Source: Porphyromonadaceae bacterium UBA2751 (GTDB lineage: Bacteria; Bacteroidota; Bacteroidia; Bacteroidales; Muribaculaceae). From it: a DNA stretch of 64,000 nt. Below the pieces are notes generated by a model. That model did no database searches. It was given only the letters and a program-made list of their open reading frames with translations, and had not been told where the DNA came from. Below, piece after piece: positions 42,512-51,786 of this stretch (positions are counted from its first letter, which is position 1; the number at the start of each line of letters is the position of its first letter). Location: NCBI GenBank assembly GCA_002353285.1, contig DEJJ01000032.1, positions 140,295 through 204,294 of the forward strand, written 5' to 3'. Both the position numbers and the translations under genes were made by a program.

Positions 42512-43861
42512 ATGAAGATAAGATTAGAGCAACCAAGTGACTACCGCATGGTGGAGAACCTCACACGAGAGGCGTTTTGGAATGTGTATCGCCCAGGATG
42601 CTATGAGCATTTCGTGCTCAACCAGTTTAGGAACAACCTTGACTTCATTCCCGAACTCGACCTCGTGATGGAGGAGGACGGCATGATAATAGGCCACATC
42701 ATGTTCTCAAGAGCAGAACTTGTGCTTAACGACGGCACTCACCGACAGTCATGGACTTTTGGGCCCATCAGTATCCACCCCAACTATCAGCTCAAGGGAT
42801 ACGGCCTAAAACTGCTCTATTACGCGCTTGACAAAGCACGCGAAATGGGCATTGGATTCCTGTGCATGGAAGGAAATATCAACTTCTACAAGCATGCCGG
42901 CTTTGGCCTTGCTAGTGAGATGGACATCCATTACCATGCTGAACCACGCGATGCCGAGGTGCCCTATTTCCTCGCACTAGAACTGATTCCCGGCTGGCTG
43001 AAAAGCAATGGAATAACTGAGGCCACCTATTGTCCGCCAAAGGGTTATTTAGTTGCCGAAACCAATCCAAATGCCTTTGCCTCCTACGAAGCCACATTCC
43101 CTGCTAAAGAGAAAACGATGTTGCCAAGCCAGCTGCCACAGTTCTGCCAAAGCTGCGGCATGCCATTGACCAAAAACGAGGACTGCGGCACCAATGCCGA
43201 CGGCAGCACCTGCTTCGACTACTGCAAGTACTGCTACAAGGATGGCAAGTTCCTGCAGAACTTCACAATGGACGAGATGATTGAGCATTGCGCCCAGTTC
43301 GTTGGCGAGGTCAACAAGGGCCTGCCACAACCCATCACCAGGGAGGAATACATCGGACAAATGAAGATGTACTTCCCTCACTTGAAGCGCTGGCGCAAGG
43401 AGATAACCATCAATGAGGTGGTTCCCAAGAATCCAGTTCTGGCGGGAGTAAAAGATCTGATTGCCAAGATGGCCGACACACTGCCCGTCACCTATATTTC
43501 ATCGGTGGATGAAGAGGGATTTCCTTGCACTAAAGCAATGCTGTCACCACGCGTGCGTGAAGGTATTAAGACATTCTATTTCACCACCAACACCTTCTCT
43601 CTGCGTGTGGCGCATTACAAAGCTAACCCCAAGGCATCCATCTACTTCTGCGATGCCAAAGGGTTCAAGGGCATGATGCTGCGAGGCACCATGGAGGTGC
43701 TGACCGACGCCAAGAGCAAAGAGATGATTTGGCGGGATGGAGACACGCAGTACTACCCAGGCGGCGTGACAGATCCCAACTACTGCGTACTGAAGTTCAC
43801 GGCAACCGATGGTCGCTTTTATAGTGATTTCTATCCCCGTAGCTTCATCCTTGAGGAATGA
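42512..43861 (+). CDS. GNAT acetyltransferase / zinc-ribbon / PNPOx-like fusion
   Basis: 449 residues from ATG 42512; a TTG further up lies in the promoter. Three parts are clear. GNAT N-acetyltransferase (about 1-165): MKIRLEQPSDYRMVENLTRE, FGPISIHPNYQLKGYGLKLL (acetyl-CoA loop), FYKHAGFGLASEMDIHY. A putative zinc ribbon (about 205-290): QFCQSCGMPLTKNEDCGTNA, GSTCFDYCKYCYKDGKF, with six cysteines. A pyridoxamine-phosphate-oxidase-like FMN-binding split barrel (about 310-445): VTYISSVDEEGFPCTKAMLS, FYFTTNTFSLRVAHYKANPK, GMMLRGTMEVLTD. Each part is known on its own; the combination may be a stress-type enzyme of unknown substrate. Its stop overlaps the start of a broken isochorismatase gene. 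Confidence 0.85.
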   Translation: MKIRLEQPSDYRMVENLTREAFWNVYRPGCYEHFVLNQFRNNLDFIPELDLVMEEDGMIIGHIMFSRAELVLNDGTHRQSWTFGPISIHPNYQLKGYGLKLLYYALDKAREMGIGFLCMEGNINFYKHAGFGLASEMDIHYHAEPRDAEVPYFLALELIPGWLKSNGITEATYCPPKGYLVAETNPNAFASYEATFPAKEKTMLPSQLPQFCQSCGMPLTKNEDCGTNADGSTCFDYCKYCYKDGKFLQNFTMDEMIEHCAQFVGEVNKGLPQPITREEYIGQMKMYFPHLKRWRKEITINEVVPKNPVLAGVKDLIAKMADTLPVTYISSVDEEGFPCTKAMLSPRVREGIKTFYFTTNTFSLRVAHYKANPKASIYFCDAKGFKGMMLRGTMEVLTDAKSKEMIWRDGDTQYYPGGVTDPNYCVLKFTATDGRFYSDFYPRSFILEE

Positions 43862-43998
43862 TGAACAACAGGACACTTGTCGTTATCGACATCCAGAACG
43901 ACATCACCAAGCACTACAGGGACATCATCGAGAATATCAATGCTGCCATCTTAATGGGCTGTAACTTAGGAGATGCACATTGCTTATATCAAGCATAA
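43858..43998 (+). pseudogene. Truncated isochorismatase-family gene
   Basis: The frame starts in an ATGA overlap with the upstream stop and reads MNNRTLVVIDIQNDITKHYR, the typical N-terminus of the isochorismatase/cysteine hydrolase family including the first catalytic Asp. After about 30 residues (ENINAAI) the similarity stops and the frame closes at 43998, at 45 codons instead of about 180. No later family motif is seen before the next gene on the other strand. This is the stump of a deleted gene. Confidence 0.72.
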
Positions 43999-44052
43999 TA
44001 ACACCACCTCCGCCTCGCGGACTTTCAAACCTGGCAGCAAGGGGCCTAAGAG

Positions 44053-45051
44053 CTAATGATGGTTGAGCAGCCAAGCTCGGGTGCGGCGGGCTATGTTCTC
44101 GCGCAGTTGATTGCGATAGAGCCAAATCTCACGTGAGTGATAGTTGCCTTCCTTGCCAATGAGCGGCAGCACATAGTCGGTGCCAGTGAAACCGTCGACA
44201 ATCAATAGCCGAGTAGATGGGTCAAGACGCACTGTGAGAGTGTCGACCTGCTGCTCGGCTTCGGGTTTCGCTGGCGACGGCACCGTCACAAGGGTGGCTG
44301 GCATGGCATCGGCACTCCAGTTCACTGGGTTGATGCCAACAGCGTTATCATCGCCCAGTCCATGCACCACGCAACCGCTATCACGCACTGAGTTGTAACC
44401 GATGGTCACTCCTGTGTCGTCAACTCCACAGGCGGGAACTATCTGCCGGCATGAGTCGAGTAGCGACTGAGGAATATTCACCCCTATCGCATAGGCAGCA
44501 ATCATGCGACCATAGGTAGTGCTATCCATCTGCTGCAATAGTTGTAGCACTGCCATAGCACCCTGGCTGTAGCCTGCAAGCACAAATGGCCGCCCTTGAT
44601 TCATGTGGTCAAGGTAGTAATTGAATGCTCGGCTCACATCTTCTAATGCCATTGGCAAGCGCTCACTCACCAAGCTATCGTTAGTAAACGACTGCAACGA
44701 GCACTGCCGGTAGTAAGGCGAGTAGTAGTTGAGGCTACCGCTCAGCAAGCGGTCTACGCCCTCCATCTCACCAGTGAGAGCCACGCGTACACTGTCGTTA
44801 TAGGTGTCGGCATAGTGGTATAAGCTGCCATCAGGCAACTGATAGTCGCCAGTTTCGGTCGATATCACGTAGAAAATATCGGCAGCACCTTGGCGGTAAC
44901 TCACCCACCACTGCGTGTAATCGCTATAATCAGGCGCAGCTGGCAACACATTGCTTGCATGAAGGCATAGCGACAGCAACATTGCCACAATCACTGCTAA
45001 TCCACGACCGAGCACGACTAAAGGCCTCAATTTCAATCTCTCAACAAACAT
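44053..45051 (-). CDS. DUF3089 alpha/beta-hydrolase-like protein
   Basis: 332 residues. N-terminal hydrophobic segment (about 12-31) acts as signal or anchor. The DUF3089 lipase-like fold has DYTQWWVSYRQGAADIFYVI at its start and the nucleophile elbow PFVLAGYSQGAMAVLQLLQQ (GYSQG). VPACGVDDTGVTIGYNSVRD lies further on. The enzyme is probably a periplasmic or surface esterase; the substrate is unknown. It is the last gene of a likely minus-strand unit with the alcohol dehydrogenase and exporter (gaps 41 and 35 bases). Confidence 0.82.
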   Translation of the reverse strand: MFVERLKLRPLVVLGRGLAVIVAMLLSLCLHASNVLPAAPDYSDYTQWWVSYRQGAADIFYVISTETGDYQLPDGSLYHYADTYNDSVRVALTGEMEGVDRLLSGSLNYYSPYYRQCSLQSFTNDSLVSERLPMALEDVSRAFNYYLDHMNQGRPFVLAGYSQGAMAVLQLLQQMDSTTYGRMIAAYAIGVNIPQSLLDSCRQIVPACGVDDTGVTIGYNSVRDSGCVVHGLGDDNAVGINPVNWSADAMPATLVTVPSPAKPEAEQQVDTLTVRLDPSTRLLIVDGFTGTDYVLPLIGKEGNYHSREIWLYRNQLRENIARRTRAWLLNHH

Positions 45052-45092
45052 TTACATGTAAGATGTTGTATTACTAGTCATTAATAACTGAG

Positions 45093-46277
45093 CTAACGGG
45101 CCATGAGGTAGATGTCACGCATGGCTTGGGCATCAAGCACCTCCATGGCACCCACGGTGATAGTGCCACCACGAGAGCACTTCTCAACCATGGTGTCGAT
45201 CTCCTCGTCGGTGATTTCGCGTCCCAGCAACTCGTGAATGCTGGTGGGCATACCTATCTGGCGATAAAACTCCTCAACTGCGCAGATGCCGCATTCGGCA
45301 GTCTCTTCTGGGTGCGAGAAGTCGTTAGTGACTCCCATCACATTAACTGCAAACTGCACAAATCGGTTCAAATGTTTATCCTTGACATAGCGCGCCCACG
45401 ATGGCCAAATGGCAGCCAAGCCTGCACCATGAGTCACACCAAAGATGGCACTCAACTCATGCTCAAGGCGATGGGTGGCAAAATCCTTCTCGGTGCCGCA
45501 CTCGGTCAAGTCGTTGTGAGCCAGCGAGCCAGCCCACATGATTTGAGCACGGTGGCGATAGTCCTCAGGATGGCGCATCACCACAAGTGCCGACTCCTTA
45601 ACAGTGCGCAATAGCGCCTCACTGATGGCGTCGGTGAGCGACATGTCCTCGTATTTTGAGAAATAGCGCTCCATGGTATGCATCATGATGTCGGTGGCTC
45701 CAGCAGCTGTTTGATAGGGAGGAAGGGTGAATGTGCGCTCGGGGTTCATCACGGCAAAGCGGCAGCGGCACAAGTCGCTGTTGATGCCACGCTTGAGTAG
45801 CCCCTCGTCGGCAGTAATCACGCAACTCGACGACATTTCACTACCTGCAGCGGGGATGGTCAGCACCACACCAATTGGTAAGCATTGTACTGGCACAGCT
45901 TTTCCTGCCCAGAAGTCCCACACGTCGCCATCGTAGGGCACTCCATAGCCAATGGCCTTCGACGAGTCAATCACACTGCCTCCGCCCACGGCAAGGATAA
46001 AGTCAACCTCCTCGGCACGACACAGCTCAACGCCCTCGCGCACCTTCGACAGCAACGGGTTGGGCACCACGCCGCCCAGCTCGCAAAATGCGATACCAGC
46101 ACCATGCAGCTGCTCGCGCACCACGTCGAGCAGTCCCGAGCGCTGAGCCGAGCCACCTCCATAGTGTATCAGCACTTTTTTGCCGCCATTAGCAGCCACA
46201 AGTTCTCCAATCTTCTTTTCCGATTCACGGCCAAATACCACCCGTGTAGGGGCGTAAAAATTGAAATCCTTTATCAT
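45093..46277 (-). CDS. Iron-containing alcohol dehydrogenase
   Basis: 394 residues, BdhA/YqhD-like group. It reduces aldehydes to alcohols with NAD(P)H. Seen: FYAPTRVVFGRESEKKIGEL, the nucleotide-binding ILAVGGGSVIDSSKAIGYGV, PAAGSEMSSSCVITAD, and the metal ligands in AAGATDIMMHTMERYFS (Asp, His) and HRLEHELSAIFGVTHGAGLA (two His). It may serve redox balance in fermentation or aldehyde detoxification. It follows the ThrE-like gene by 35 bases. Confidence 0.94.
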   Translation of the reverse strand: MIKDFNFYAPTRVVFGRESEKKIGELVAANGGKKVLIHYGGGSAQRSGLLDVVREQLHGAGIAFCELGGVVPNPLLSKVREGVELCRAEEVDFILAVGGGSVIDSSKAIGYGVPYDGDVWDFWAGKAVPVQCLPIGVVLTIPAAGSEMSSSCVITADEGLLKRGINSDLCRCRFAVMNPERTFTLPPYQTAAGATDIMMHTMERYFSKYEDMSLTDAISEALLRTVKESALVVMRHPEDYRHRAQIMWAGSLAHNDLTECGTEKDFATHRLEHELSAIFGVTHGAGLAAIWPSWARYVKDKHLNRFVQFAVNVMGVTNDFSHPEETAECGICAVEEFYRQIGMPTSIHELLGREITDEEIDTMVEKCSRGGTITVGAMEVLDAQAMRDIYLMAR

Positions 46278-46312
46278 AACATCAATATCTTATTTAGTAA
46301 TTAATTTAAGTT

Positions 46313-47629
46313 CTAATGAGTGCGGTGGTTGCGCGAGAACAGGCGTTGCGGCAACTCCATGGCAAGGATGATGCCAAGCACTATCGCGATTGCTATCTTG
46401 CCGGCAAGCAAGCCGCTCTGCATCGACAGGTCGAACTGCGAGTCGGTGAAATAATAAGTGAACCAAAACACTCCAGCACCAGGCACAAGCGGGAAGATGC
46501 CACACAGCAGGAAACCTTGAGCTGGGATGCGATAAGGAATGGCGGCCATGCGCGACACGATGCACACCAGTGTGGAAGCCGCAAGCGTGGCAACCACGGG
46601 TGTAGCGCCACAGTTGCGCACCAAGATGAGGTAGAGCGCCCACCCTATAGCGCCAATCACTCCGGCTGGCACATAGTGCTCACGGTCGATGCCAAAGAGC
46701 AAGGCAAACGCCGCCGTTCCAATGAAGGCAGCAAGTGCCTGCAGCAGCACATGGGCTGTGCCAGGATTGACCGTCATGCTCAAGCTCACCACTCCGCCAT
46801 GCATAGCACCGTCGACAACAAACGATAGTGACACTCCCACAGCAATGCAGAAGAAGCCCAGCATGGCATCGGTCAACCGTGTGAAGCCAGCAATGTAGTC
46901 ACTATTGGCAAGGTCGCGAACACCATTAACAAATGGCACTCCTGGTATCAACGGCATGATAGCGCCTATGATGATATTGGCAAGGCTCTCGCCAAAACCC
47001 ATGCGCCAACACAGCACACACAGCAGTGTCGCCACCAGGGCATTGCACACACCACCCACTATCTTCGACAGGTAACGGTTGCTCACACCAAGCACGAAGG
47101 CATAGAGCAGAACACCCACCACAAGGGCTGCCGCGCAGTCCATCCAGCCTCCTCCAAACACGGCACAAAAACCTCCAGCTCCCAATCCCGAGCCCAGAAT
47201 TTGCTCCCATGCAGGCTTCTGCCCTTCGGCTGCAATGTTCTCAAGGCGTTCACGAGCCTCGGCAAGAGAGGTGCGACCATTAGATATATCATAACTCAAC
47301 CTGTTCACTGCCACCACCTTCGAGAGCTGGATGCCACGCAGCGGAATGAACTCAACGTTGGCATAGGTCGATGCCTGGGCGCCACTCTTGGTCACCTTGT
47401 TGGCACGGCCAGTGGTGAAGATGCCGTTCGACAACACAAAAAAGTTGCCCGAGTCCACGCCAAAGTGCGACGAGATGCGGCTCATGATGTCCTCAACTCT
47501 CGAGATTTCTGCTCCATTCTCAAGCAGGATATGCCCAGCTTTGGAAGCCACCTCAAGCACCTCGGCAAAGTCGGCGCCCTCGGCAACTTCTTTATTTATC
47601 GACTCTTCTTTGATACTTGTTTGTTCCAT
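46313..47629 (-). CDS. Threonine/serine exporter (ThrE family)
   Basis: 438 residues, a fusion of the ThrE domain (about 20-270) and the ThrE_2 domain (about 290-430). N-terminal motif SKAGHILLENGAEISRVEDI and NFFVLSNGIFTTG, then about ten transmembrane helices in total (GAIMPLIPGVPFVNGVRDLA, FCIAVGVSLSFVVDG, LLCGIFPLVPGAGVFWFTYY). It exports threonine or serine in Corynebacterium relatives; here the substrate is inferred from family only. It diverges from hutH. Confidence 0.9.
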   Translation of the reverse strand: MEQTSIKEESINKEVAEGADFAEVLEVASKAGHILLENGAEISRVEDIMSRISSHFGVDSGNFFVLSNGIFTTGRANKVTKSGAQASTYANVEFIPLRGIQLSKVVAVNRLSYDISNGRTSLAEARERLENIAAEGQKPAWEQILGSGLGAGGFCAVFGGGWMDCAAALVVGVLLYAFVLGVSNRYLSKIVGGVCNALVATLLCVLCWRMGFGESLANIIIGAIMPLIPGVPFVNGVRDLANSDYIAGFTRLTDAMLGFFCIAVGVSLSFVVDGAMHGGVVSLSMTVNPGTAHVLLQALAAFIGTAAFALLFGIDREHYVPAGVIGAIGWALYLILVRNCGATPVVATLAASTLVCIVSRMAAIPYRIPAQGFLLCGIFPLVPGAGVFWFTYYFTDSQFDLSMQSGLLAGKIAIAIVLGIILAMELPQRLFSRNHRTH

Positions 47630-47723
47630 GAGTAAAACATGATTTGGGCTACAAAATTCCTAAAGAATCTTCAATTGTGCAAATAAAAACTTGTTCATTT
47701 TTCGTTTTGTACTGATTTATGTG

Positions 47724-47732
47724 TAACTTTGC
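47724..47732 (+). promoter_or_regulatory. -7 element of hutH-hutI
   Basis: TAACTTTGC, 51 bases before the hutH ATG; the -33 region is T-rich but imperfect. Confidence 0.65.
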
Positions 47733-47783
47733 ACTCCGAATAATCAAGAATACACAATTAACTAAACTCTTAACATAAACATT

Positions 47784-49259
47784 ATGATTCACTACATTAG
47801 CGCCGAGCACCTCTCTATTGAGCGTGTGGGCGAGATTATTGAGAAGAACATAAAGTTGGCTCTAAGCGATGATGCCAAGGCTCGCATCGTGCGTTGCCGC
47901 AAGTATCTTGACGAACAAATTGCTGCCAGCGACGTGCCAGTTTATGGCGTAACCACTGGTTTTGGCTCGCTTTGCAACGTGAAGGTGAGCAAGGACCAAC
48001 TCTCGCAACTGCAAATCAACCTCATGATGTCGCATGCATGCGGCGTGGGCGAGCGTGTGCCCAACGATATTGTACGCATCATGCTGCTGCTCAAGATTCA
48101 ATCACTGAGCTACGGCTTCTCAGGCAGCAAGCTCGACACAGTTGAGCGCCTTATCGACTTTTTTAACGAGGGCGTGATTCCCGTGGTTTACCGCCAAGGT
48201 TCGCTTGGAGCATCGGGCGACCTGGTGCCGCTGGCCCACATGAGCCTGCCACTCGTTGGACTTGGCGAGGTAGAATATGAGGGCAAAGTGATGCCCGCTG
48301 CTGAGCTTCTCAAGCTCAAGGGCTGGGAGCCCATCGAGCTCGCAAGCAAGGAAGGCTTGGCACTGCTCAACGGCACCCAGAACATGAGCTCATTTGCAGT
48401 GTGGGCTCTGCTTCAGGCCGAGCGACTGAGCGACTGGGCCGACCGCATCGCAGCCATGTCGCTCGATGCCTACGATGGCCGCATCGAGCCCTTCACTGAG
48501 GCTGTGCACCTGGTGCGTCCTCACAAGGGCCAGCTTGAGACTGCCGCACACATGAAGGAGCTCTTGACTGGCAGCGAACTCATCGCTTGCCACAAGGAGC
48601 ATGTGCAAGACCCCTACTCCTTCCGCTGCGTGCCTCAGGTTCACGGCACCGTTAAGGACACCATTCGCTATGTGAAATCGGTTATCGACACCGAGATCAA
48701 CAGCGCAACCGACAACCCAACCGTTTGTCCCGATGAGGACCTCATCATCAGTGCTGGCAATTTCCACGGCGAACCCATAGCTATGCCCATGGACTTCCTG
48801 GCAATTGCACTGAGCGAACTCGCCAACATCAGCGAGCGCCGCATCTACCGCCTCGTGTCGGGCACTCGTGGCCTGCCCAGCTTCCTGGTTGCCAATCCAG
48901 GCCTCAACAGCGGCTTCATGATCACTCAGTACACCGCAGCCAGTGTGGTAAGCCTTAACAAGTCGCTTGCAGCTCCTTCAAGCCTCGACAGCATCCCATC
49001 TTGCCAAGACCAGGAGGATCACGTGAGCATGGGTGCCAACGCCGCAATCAAGCTCTACAAGGTGGTGCTCAACACCGAGCGCGTGCTTGCCATCGAGCTC
49101 TTCAACGCAGCTCAGGCTCTGGAGTTCCGCTTCCCCAAGAAGTCATCGCCAGTGATCATGAAGATGCACGAGGACTTCCGCAAGGAAGTGCCATTCATCA
49201 GCGACGACGTGATTATGTATCCTCTCATCGAGAAAGCAATACAATTCCTTCGTAAATGA
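47784..49259 (+). CDS. hutH: Histidine ammonia-lyase
   Basis: 491 residues. It removes ammonia from histidine to give urocanate. The MIO cofactor is formed from Ala-Ser-Gly in RQGSLGASGDLVPLAHMSLP (about residues 143-145). Also seen are VPVYGVTTGFGSLCNV (active-site Tyr), LALLNGTQ, VQDPYSFRCVPQVHG, and ATDNPTVCPDED. It overlaps hutI by 4 bases (ATGA), so translation is coupled. Confidence 0.97.
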   Translation: MIHYISAEHLSIERVGEIIEKNIKLALSDDAKARIVRCRKYLDEQIAASDVPVYGVTTGFGSLCNVKVSKDQLSQLQINLMMSHACGVGERVPNDIVRIMLLLKIQSLSYGFSGSKLDTVERLIDFFNEGVIPVVYRQGSLGASGDLVPLAHMSLPLVGLGEVEYEGKVMPAAELLKLKGWEPIELASKEGLALLNGTQNMSSFAVWALLQAERLSDWADRIAAMSLDAYDGRIEPFTEAVHLVRPHKGQLETAAHMKELLTGSELIACHKEHVQDPYSFRCVPQVHGTVKDTIRYVKSVIDTEINSATDNPTVCPDEDLIISAGNFHGEPIAMPMDFLAIALSELANISERRIYRLVSGTRGLPSFLVANPGLNSGFMITQYTAASVVSLNKSLAAPSSLDSIPSCQDQEDHVSMGANAAIKLYKVVLNTERVLAIELFNAAQALEFRFPKKSSPVIMKMHEDFRKEVPFISDDVIMYPLIEKAIQFLRK

Positions 49260-50494
49260 AACTTTTAGTTAACAATATCGCCACCCTCGCCGGTATCGAC
49301 GGCGGGGGTGTGCTTAAAAAATGCGGCACCGAAATGTCGCAGTTTGATGCCATCCACAACGCATGGATGCTCGTTGAAGACGGGGTGATCACCGAATTCG
49401 ACTCCATTGACAATCGCCCTGCCCCAACCCAGGTGGACAAGGTGGTTGACGCCGCTGGTGGCACAGTGATGCCCAGCTGGTGCGACTCTCACACACACAT
49501 CGTCTATGCAGGCAGCCGTGAACAGGAGTTTGTCGACAAAATCAATGGCCTCTCCTATGCCGAGATTGCAAAGCGCGGTGGTGGAATCCTCAACAGTGCC
49601 GACCGCCTACATGAGATGACCGAGCAGCAGCTCTACGATGCTGCCATGGACCGTGTGCGCGAGGTCATCGCCAAGGGAACTGGAGCCATCGAGATAAAAA
49701 GTGGCTACGGACTCAACACACAAGATGAGCTCAAAATGCTGCGCGTGATTGCACGCATCCAGGAGAGCACACGTCTGCGCGTGGTTTCGACTTTCTTGGG
49801 AGCTCATGCTGTGGGTCGCGAGTACGCTGGCCGTCAGGCCGACTATGTCGATCTTGTTGTCAACGAGATGATTCCTGCTGTGGCAGCCGAGGGTTTGGCC
49901 AACTTTGTTGACGTGTTCTGCGATGAGGGATTCTTCACTCCTGAGGAAACATCACGCATCCTAGAAGCTGGACTTAAATATGGCATGCGTGGCAAAATTC
50001 ACGGCCAGGAGCTAGCTCCTTCAGGTGGCGTTGAGGTAGCATTGAAGCATAATGCCCTCTCAGTCGACCACCTTGAGAGCATGACCGACGACGACATTGC
50101 TATGATGCGCGGCCGCGACACCATGCCCACTGCCTTGCCAGGCACCTCCTTTTTCCTCAACATGCCTTTCGCTCCAGCGCGCAAGATGATCAGTGCTGGC
50201 CTGCCAGTAGCAATCGCCAGCGACTACAACCCAGGTTCAACGCCAAGCGGCGACATGAAGTTTGTGGTATCGCTTGCATGCATCAAGATGCGCCTGCAAC
50301 CAGCCGAAGCATTCAACGCAGCCACAATCAACGGCGCAGCAGCAATGGCACTGAGTGCCGACTATGGCTCGATTGCACCAGGCAAGGTGGCCAACTTCTT
50401 CATCACCAAGCCAATCCCAAGCATTGACTTTATACCCTATGCCTACACCACTCCCATAATCGACCGTACATTCCTCGCAGGTGAGCAGCAATAA
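49256..50494 (+). CDS. hutI: Imidazolonepropionase
   Basis: 412 residues, amidohydrolase superfamily. It opens imidazolonepropionate to N-formimino-L-glutamate. Metal ligands in MPSWCDSHTHIVYAGSREQE (HxH), substrate region KSGYGLNTQDELKMLRVIAR, KIHGQELAPSGGVEVA, and the later Asp in PVAIASDYNPGSTPSGDMKF. It links HutU with FtcD, both encoded at 33.4-37.2 kb. Confidence 0.97.
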   Translation: MKLLVNNIATLAGIDGGGVLKKCGTEMSQFDAIHNAWMLVEDGVITEFDSIDNRPAPTQVDKVVDAAGGTVMPSWCDSHTHIVYAGSREQEFVDKINGLSYAEIAKRGGGILNSADRLHEMTEQQLYDAAMDRVREVIAKGTGAIEIKSGYGLNTQDELKMLRVIARIQESTRLRVVSTFLGAHAVGREYAGRQADYVDLVVNEMIPAVAAEGLANFVDVFCDEGFFTPEETSRILEAGLKYGMRGKIHGQELAPSGGVEVALKHNALSVDHLESMTDDDIAMMRGRDTMPTALPGTSFFLNMPFAPARKMISAGLPVAIASDYNPGSTPSGDMKFVVSLACIKMRLQPAEAFNAATINGAAAMALSADYGSIAPGKVANFFITKPIPSIDFIPYAYTTPIIDRTFLAGEQQ

Positions 50495-50526
50495 GACTTG
50501 ACGAGCACAAACAAGGCGTTACATCT

Positions 50527-50575
50527 TTAACCCCTAATTGGATATTCAGCATGGAGATGTCCAATTTGGGGTTAA
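50527..50575 (+). terminator. Long hairpin after hutI
   Basis: A 16-bp stem with one mismatch (50527-50542 with 50560-50575) and a 17-base loop. The T run is poor, so it may act as an RNA-stabilising end rather than a classical terminator. Confidence 0.65.
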
Positions 50576-50644
50576 ACCTTTATAAGTGAAATTAGTCAGA
50601 ACTAAAAAATAACCCCTACAATAATCAATTAAAACGTCAAACTA

Positions 50645-51076
50645 ATGAAAAGCATCAAAGTATTTATTGTGTTAATAGCCTTCGTAGCTATGTGTTTCAC
50701 TGCCAAAGCCAGCCAGGACCAAGTAATCACCTACGACCAGCTGCCACAGGCGGCAAAAGAATTGCTCAAGAAGCATTTCTCCAACAAGGTGCCCTTAATT
50801 GTGACCATGGACTGGGACGACTACACCATCATCTATGAAAGTGGAGAGAAGGTGGAGTTTGACAAGCAGGGAAATTGGAAAGAGATAGAATGCAAGCGTT
50901 CGATAGTGCCTCAGAAACTTATCCCCAATCAGATTAAGACCCACGTGAAGGCAACATTCCCTGAAGCCACTATTATCGGCATTGACCGCAACCATCTTGG
51001 TTACGAAGTAGAGCTCAACAACGGCCTCGAAATTGAGTACACCCTCAACTTCGAAATGGTAAGCATTGACGACTAA
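50645..51076 (+). CDS. Secreted PepSY-like protein
   Basis: 143 residues. Signal peptide (about 1-22), then two PepSY-like/BLIP-like repeats of about 60 residues: YDQLPQAAKELLKKHFSNKV, PLIVTMDWDDYTIIYESGEK, VEFDKQGNWKEIECKRSIVP, and KTHVKATFPEATIIGIDRNH, YEVELNNGLEIEYTLNFEMV. The family is secreted to the periplasm and its function is unknown. It is followed by a clear terminator (51135-51169). Confidence 0.82.
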   Translation: MKSIKVFIVLIAFVAMCFTAKASQDQVITYDQLPQAAKELLKKHFSNKVPLIVTMDWDDYTIIYESGEKVEFDKQGNWKEIECKRSIVPQKLIPNQIKTHVKATFPEATIIGIDRNHLGYEVELNNGLEIEYTLNFEMVSIDD

Positions 51077-51134
51077 ACACTAACCCAACAGCACATTGCA
51101 AGTCCACAACGGCATGTACTGTATCATTCTAAAT

Positions 51135-51169
51135 GTAGCCACAAGCATCAGCACAGTGCTTGTGGCTAC
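51135..51169 (+). terminator. Terminator after the PepSY-like gene
   Basis: A 13-bp perfect stem (51135-51147 with 51157-51169), followed by TACCTTTAATT. Downstream, 51170-51599 holds no gene; it has a small hairpin at 51293-51312 (8 bp, loop AGTA), another at about 51424-51447, and a GGTTGACA direct repeat near 51522-51540. Confidence 0.8.
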
Positions 51170-51547
51170 TACCTTTAATTCCACCCCAAATCTAACAAAA
51201 CATTCTTTTTACCTACAGAAGCTTATTCCAAACGGTGGCACATGAAAAGGAATATGACTAAAAAAAAGATTCTTTTGCATTACTAATATAAATTGATGCC
51301 AGTAGGCATCAACCAATAGACAGGAGTAAGAAGTTGAATATCAATAAAACAAGAAATAAGGCTTGTTGATTTTCAGGCATTTGAAATGGCGAAAATGTCT
51401 TATTGTGTCATAAAACGTCATGAACTGCAAAAAAGGGTGAGCGCACGCTCCCCTTAAATCGCATCAATTATGGCACACCTTCATTCTGTTACATTTAGGA
51501 GAAGCTTTGTCCGAAATTTCGGTTGACAAATGGTTGACATAAAATCA

Positions 51548-51594
51548 AAGAGAGACAACTAATGACATTTGAAAATCAATCAGTTATCTCTCTT
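51548..51594 (+). other. Inverted repeat just outside attL
   Basis: AAGAGAGA-n-AACT (51548-51560) pairs with AGTT-n-TCTCTCTT (51582-51594). It lies six bases from the left copy of the att core. It could be a terminator on the plus strand or part of the recombination site. Confidence 0.5.
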
Positions 51595-51599
51595 GTTTT

Positions 51600-51613
51600 G
51601 TGCGCCTGATAGG
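51600..51613. other. attL of the integrated element (14-bp core)
   Basis: GTGCGCCTGATAGG is identical to 59204-59217 inside the 3' end of tRNA-Leu. Flanking bases differ on both sides, so the core is exactly 14 bp as far as can be seen. Confidence 0.88.
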
Positions 51614-51752
51614 GACACAACTAATGAAAAGTGGCAATTATCGGCAATTCTTTATTTATTGCCATTTTACAAAGATAGTGCAAAGATAATCAATTATTTA
51701 GAACTACAAAAATTATTCATTCTTTTTCTCCAATTTTCATTATTTTTCAAAT

Positions 51753-51786
51753 AAGTCGGCAAAAAGTTTTGTAAAGTCGGCAAAAA
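51753..51786 (+). promoter_or_regulatory. Probable integrase arm-type sites, left end
   Basis: AAGTCGGCAAAAA at 51753-51765 and again at 51774-51786, 21 bp apart (two helical turns, same face). The same motif is found twice at the right end (59101-59120). The second copy lies between the -33 and -7 boxes of the integrase promoter. Confidence 0.7.

Noticed and set aside
51300..51599. Chromosomal gene left of attL
   Set aside because: No frame of useful length or recognisable sequence; only hairpins and short repeats are visible.
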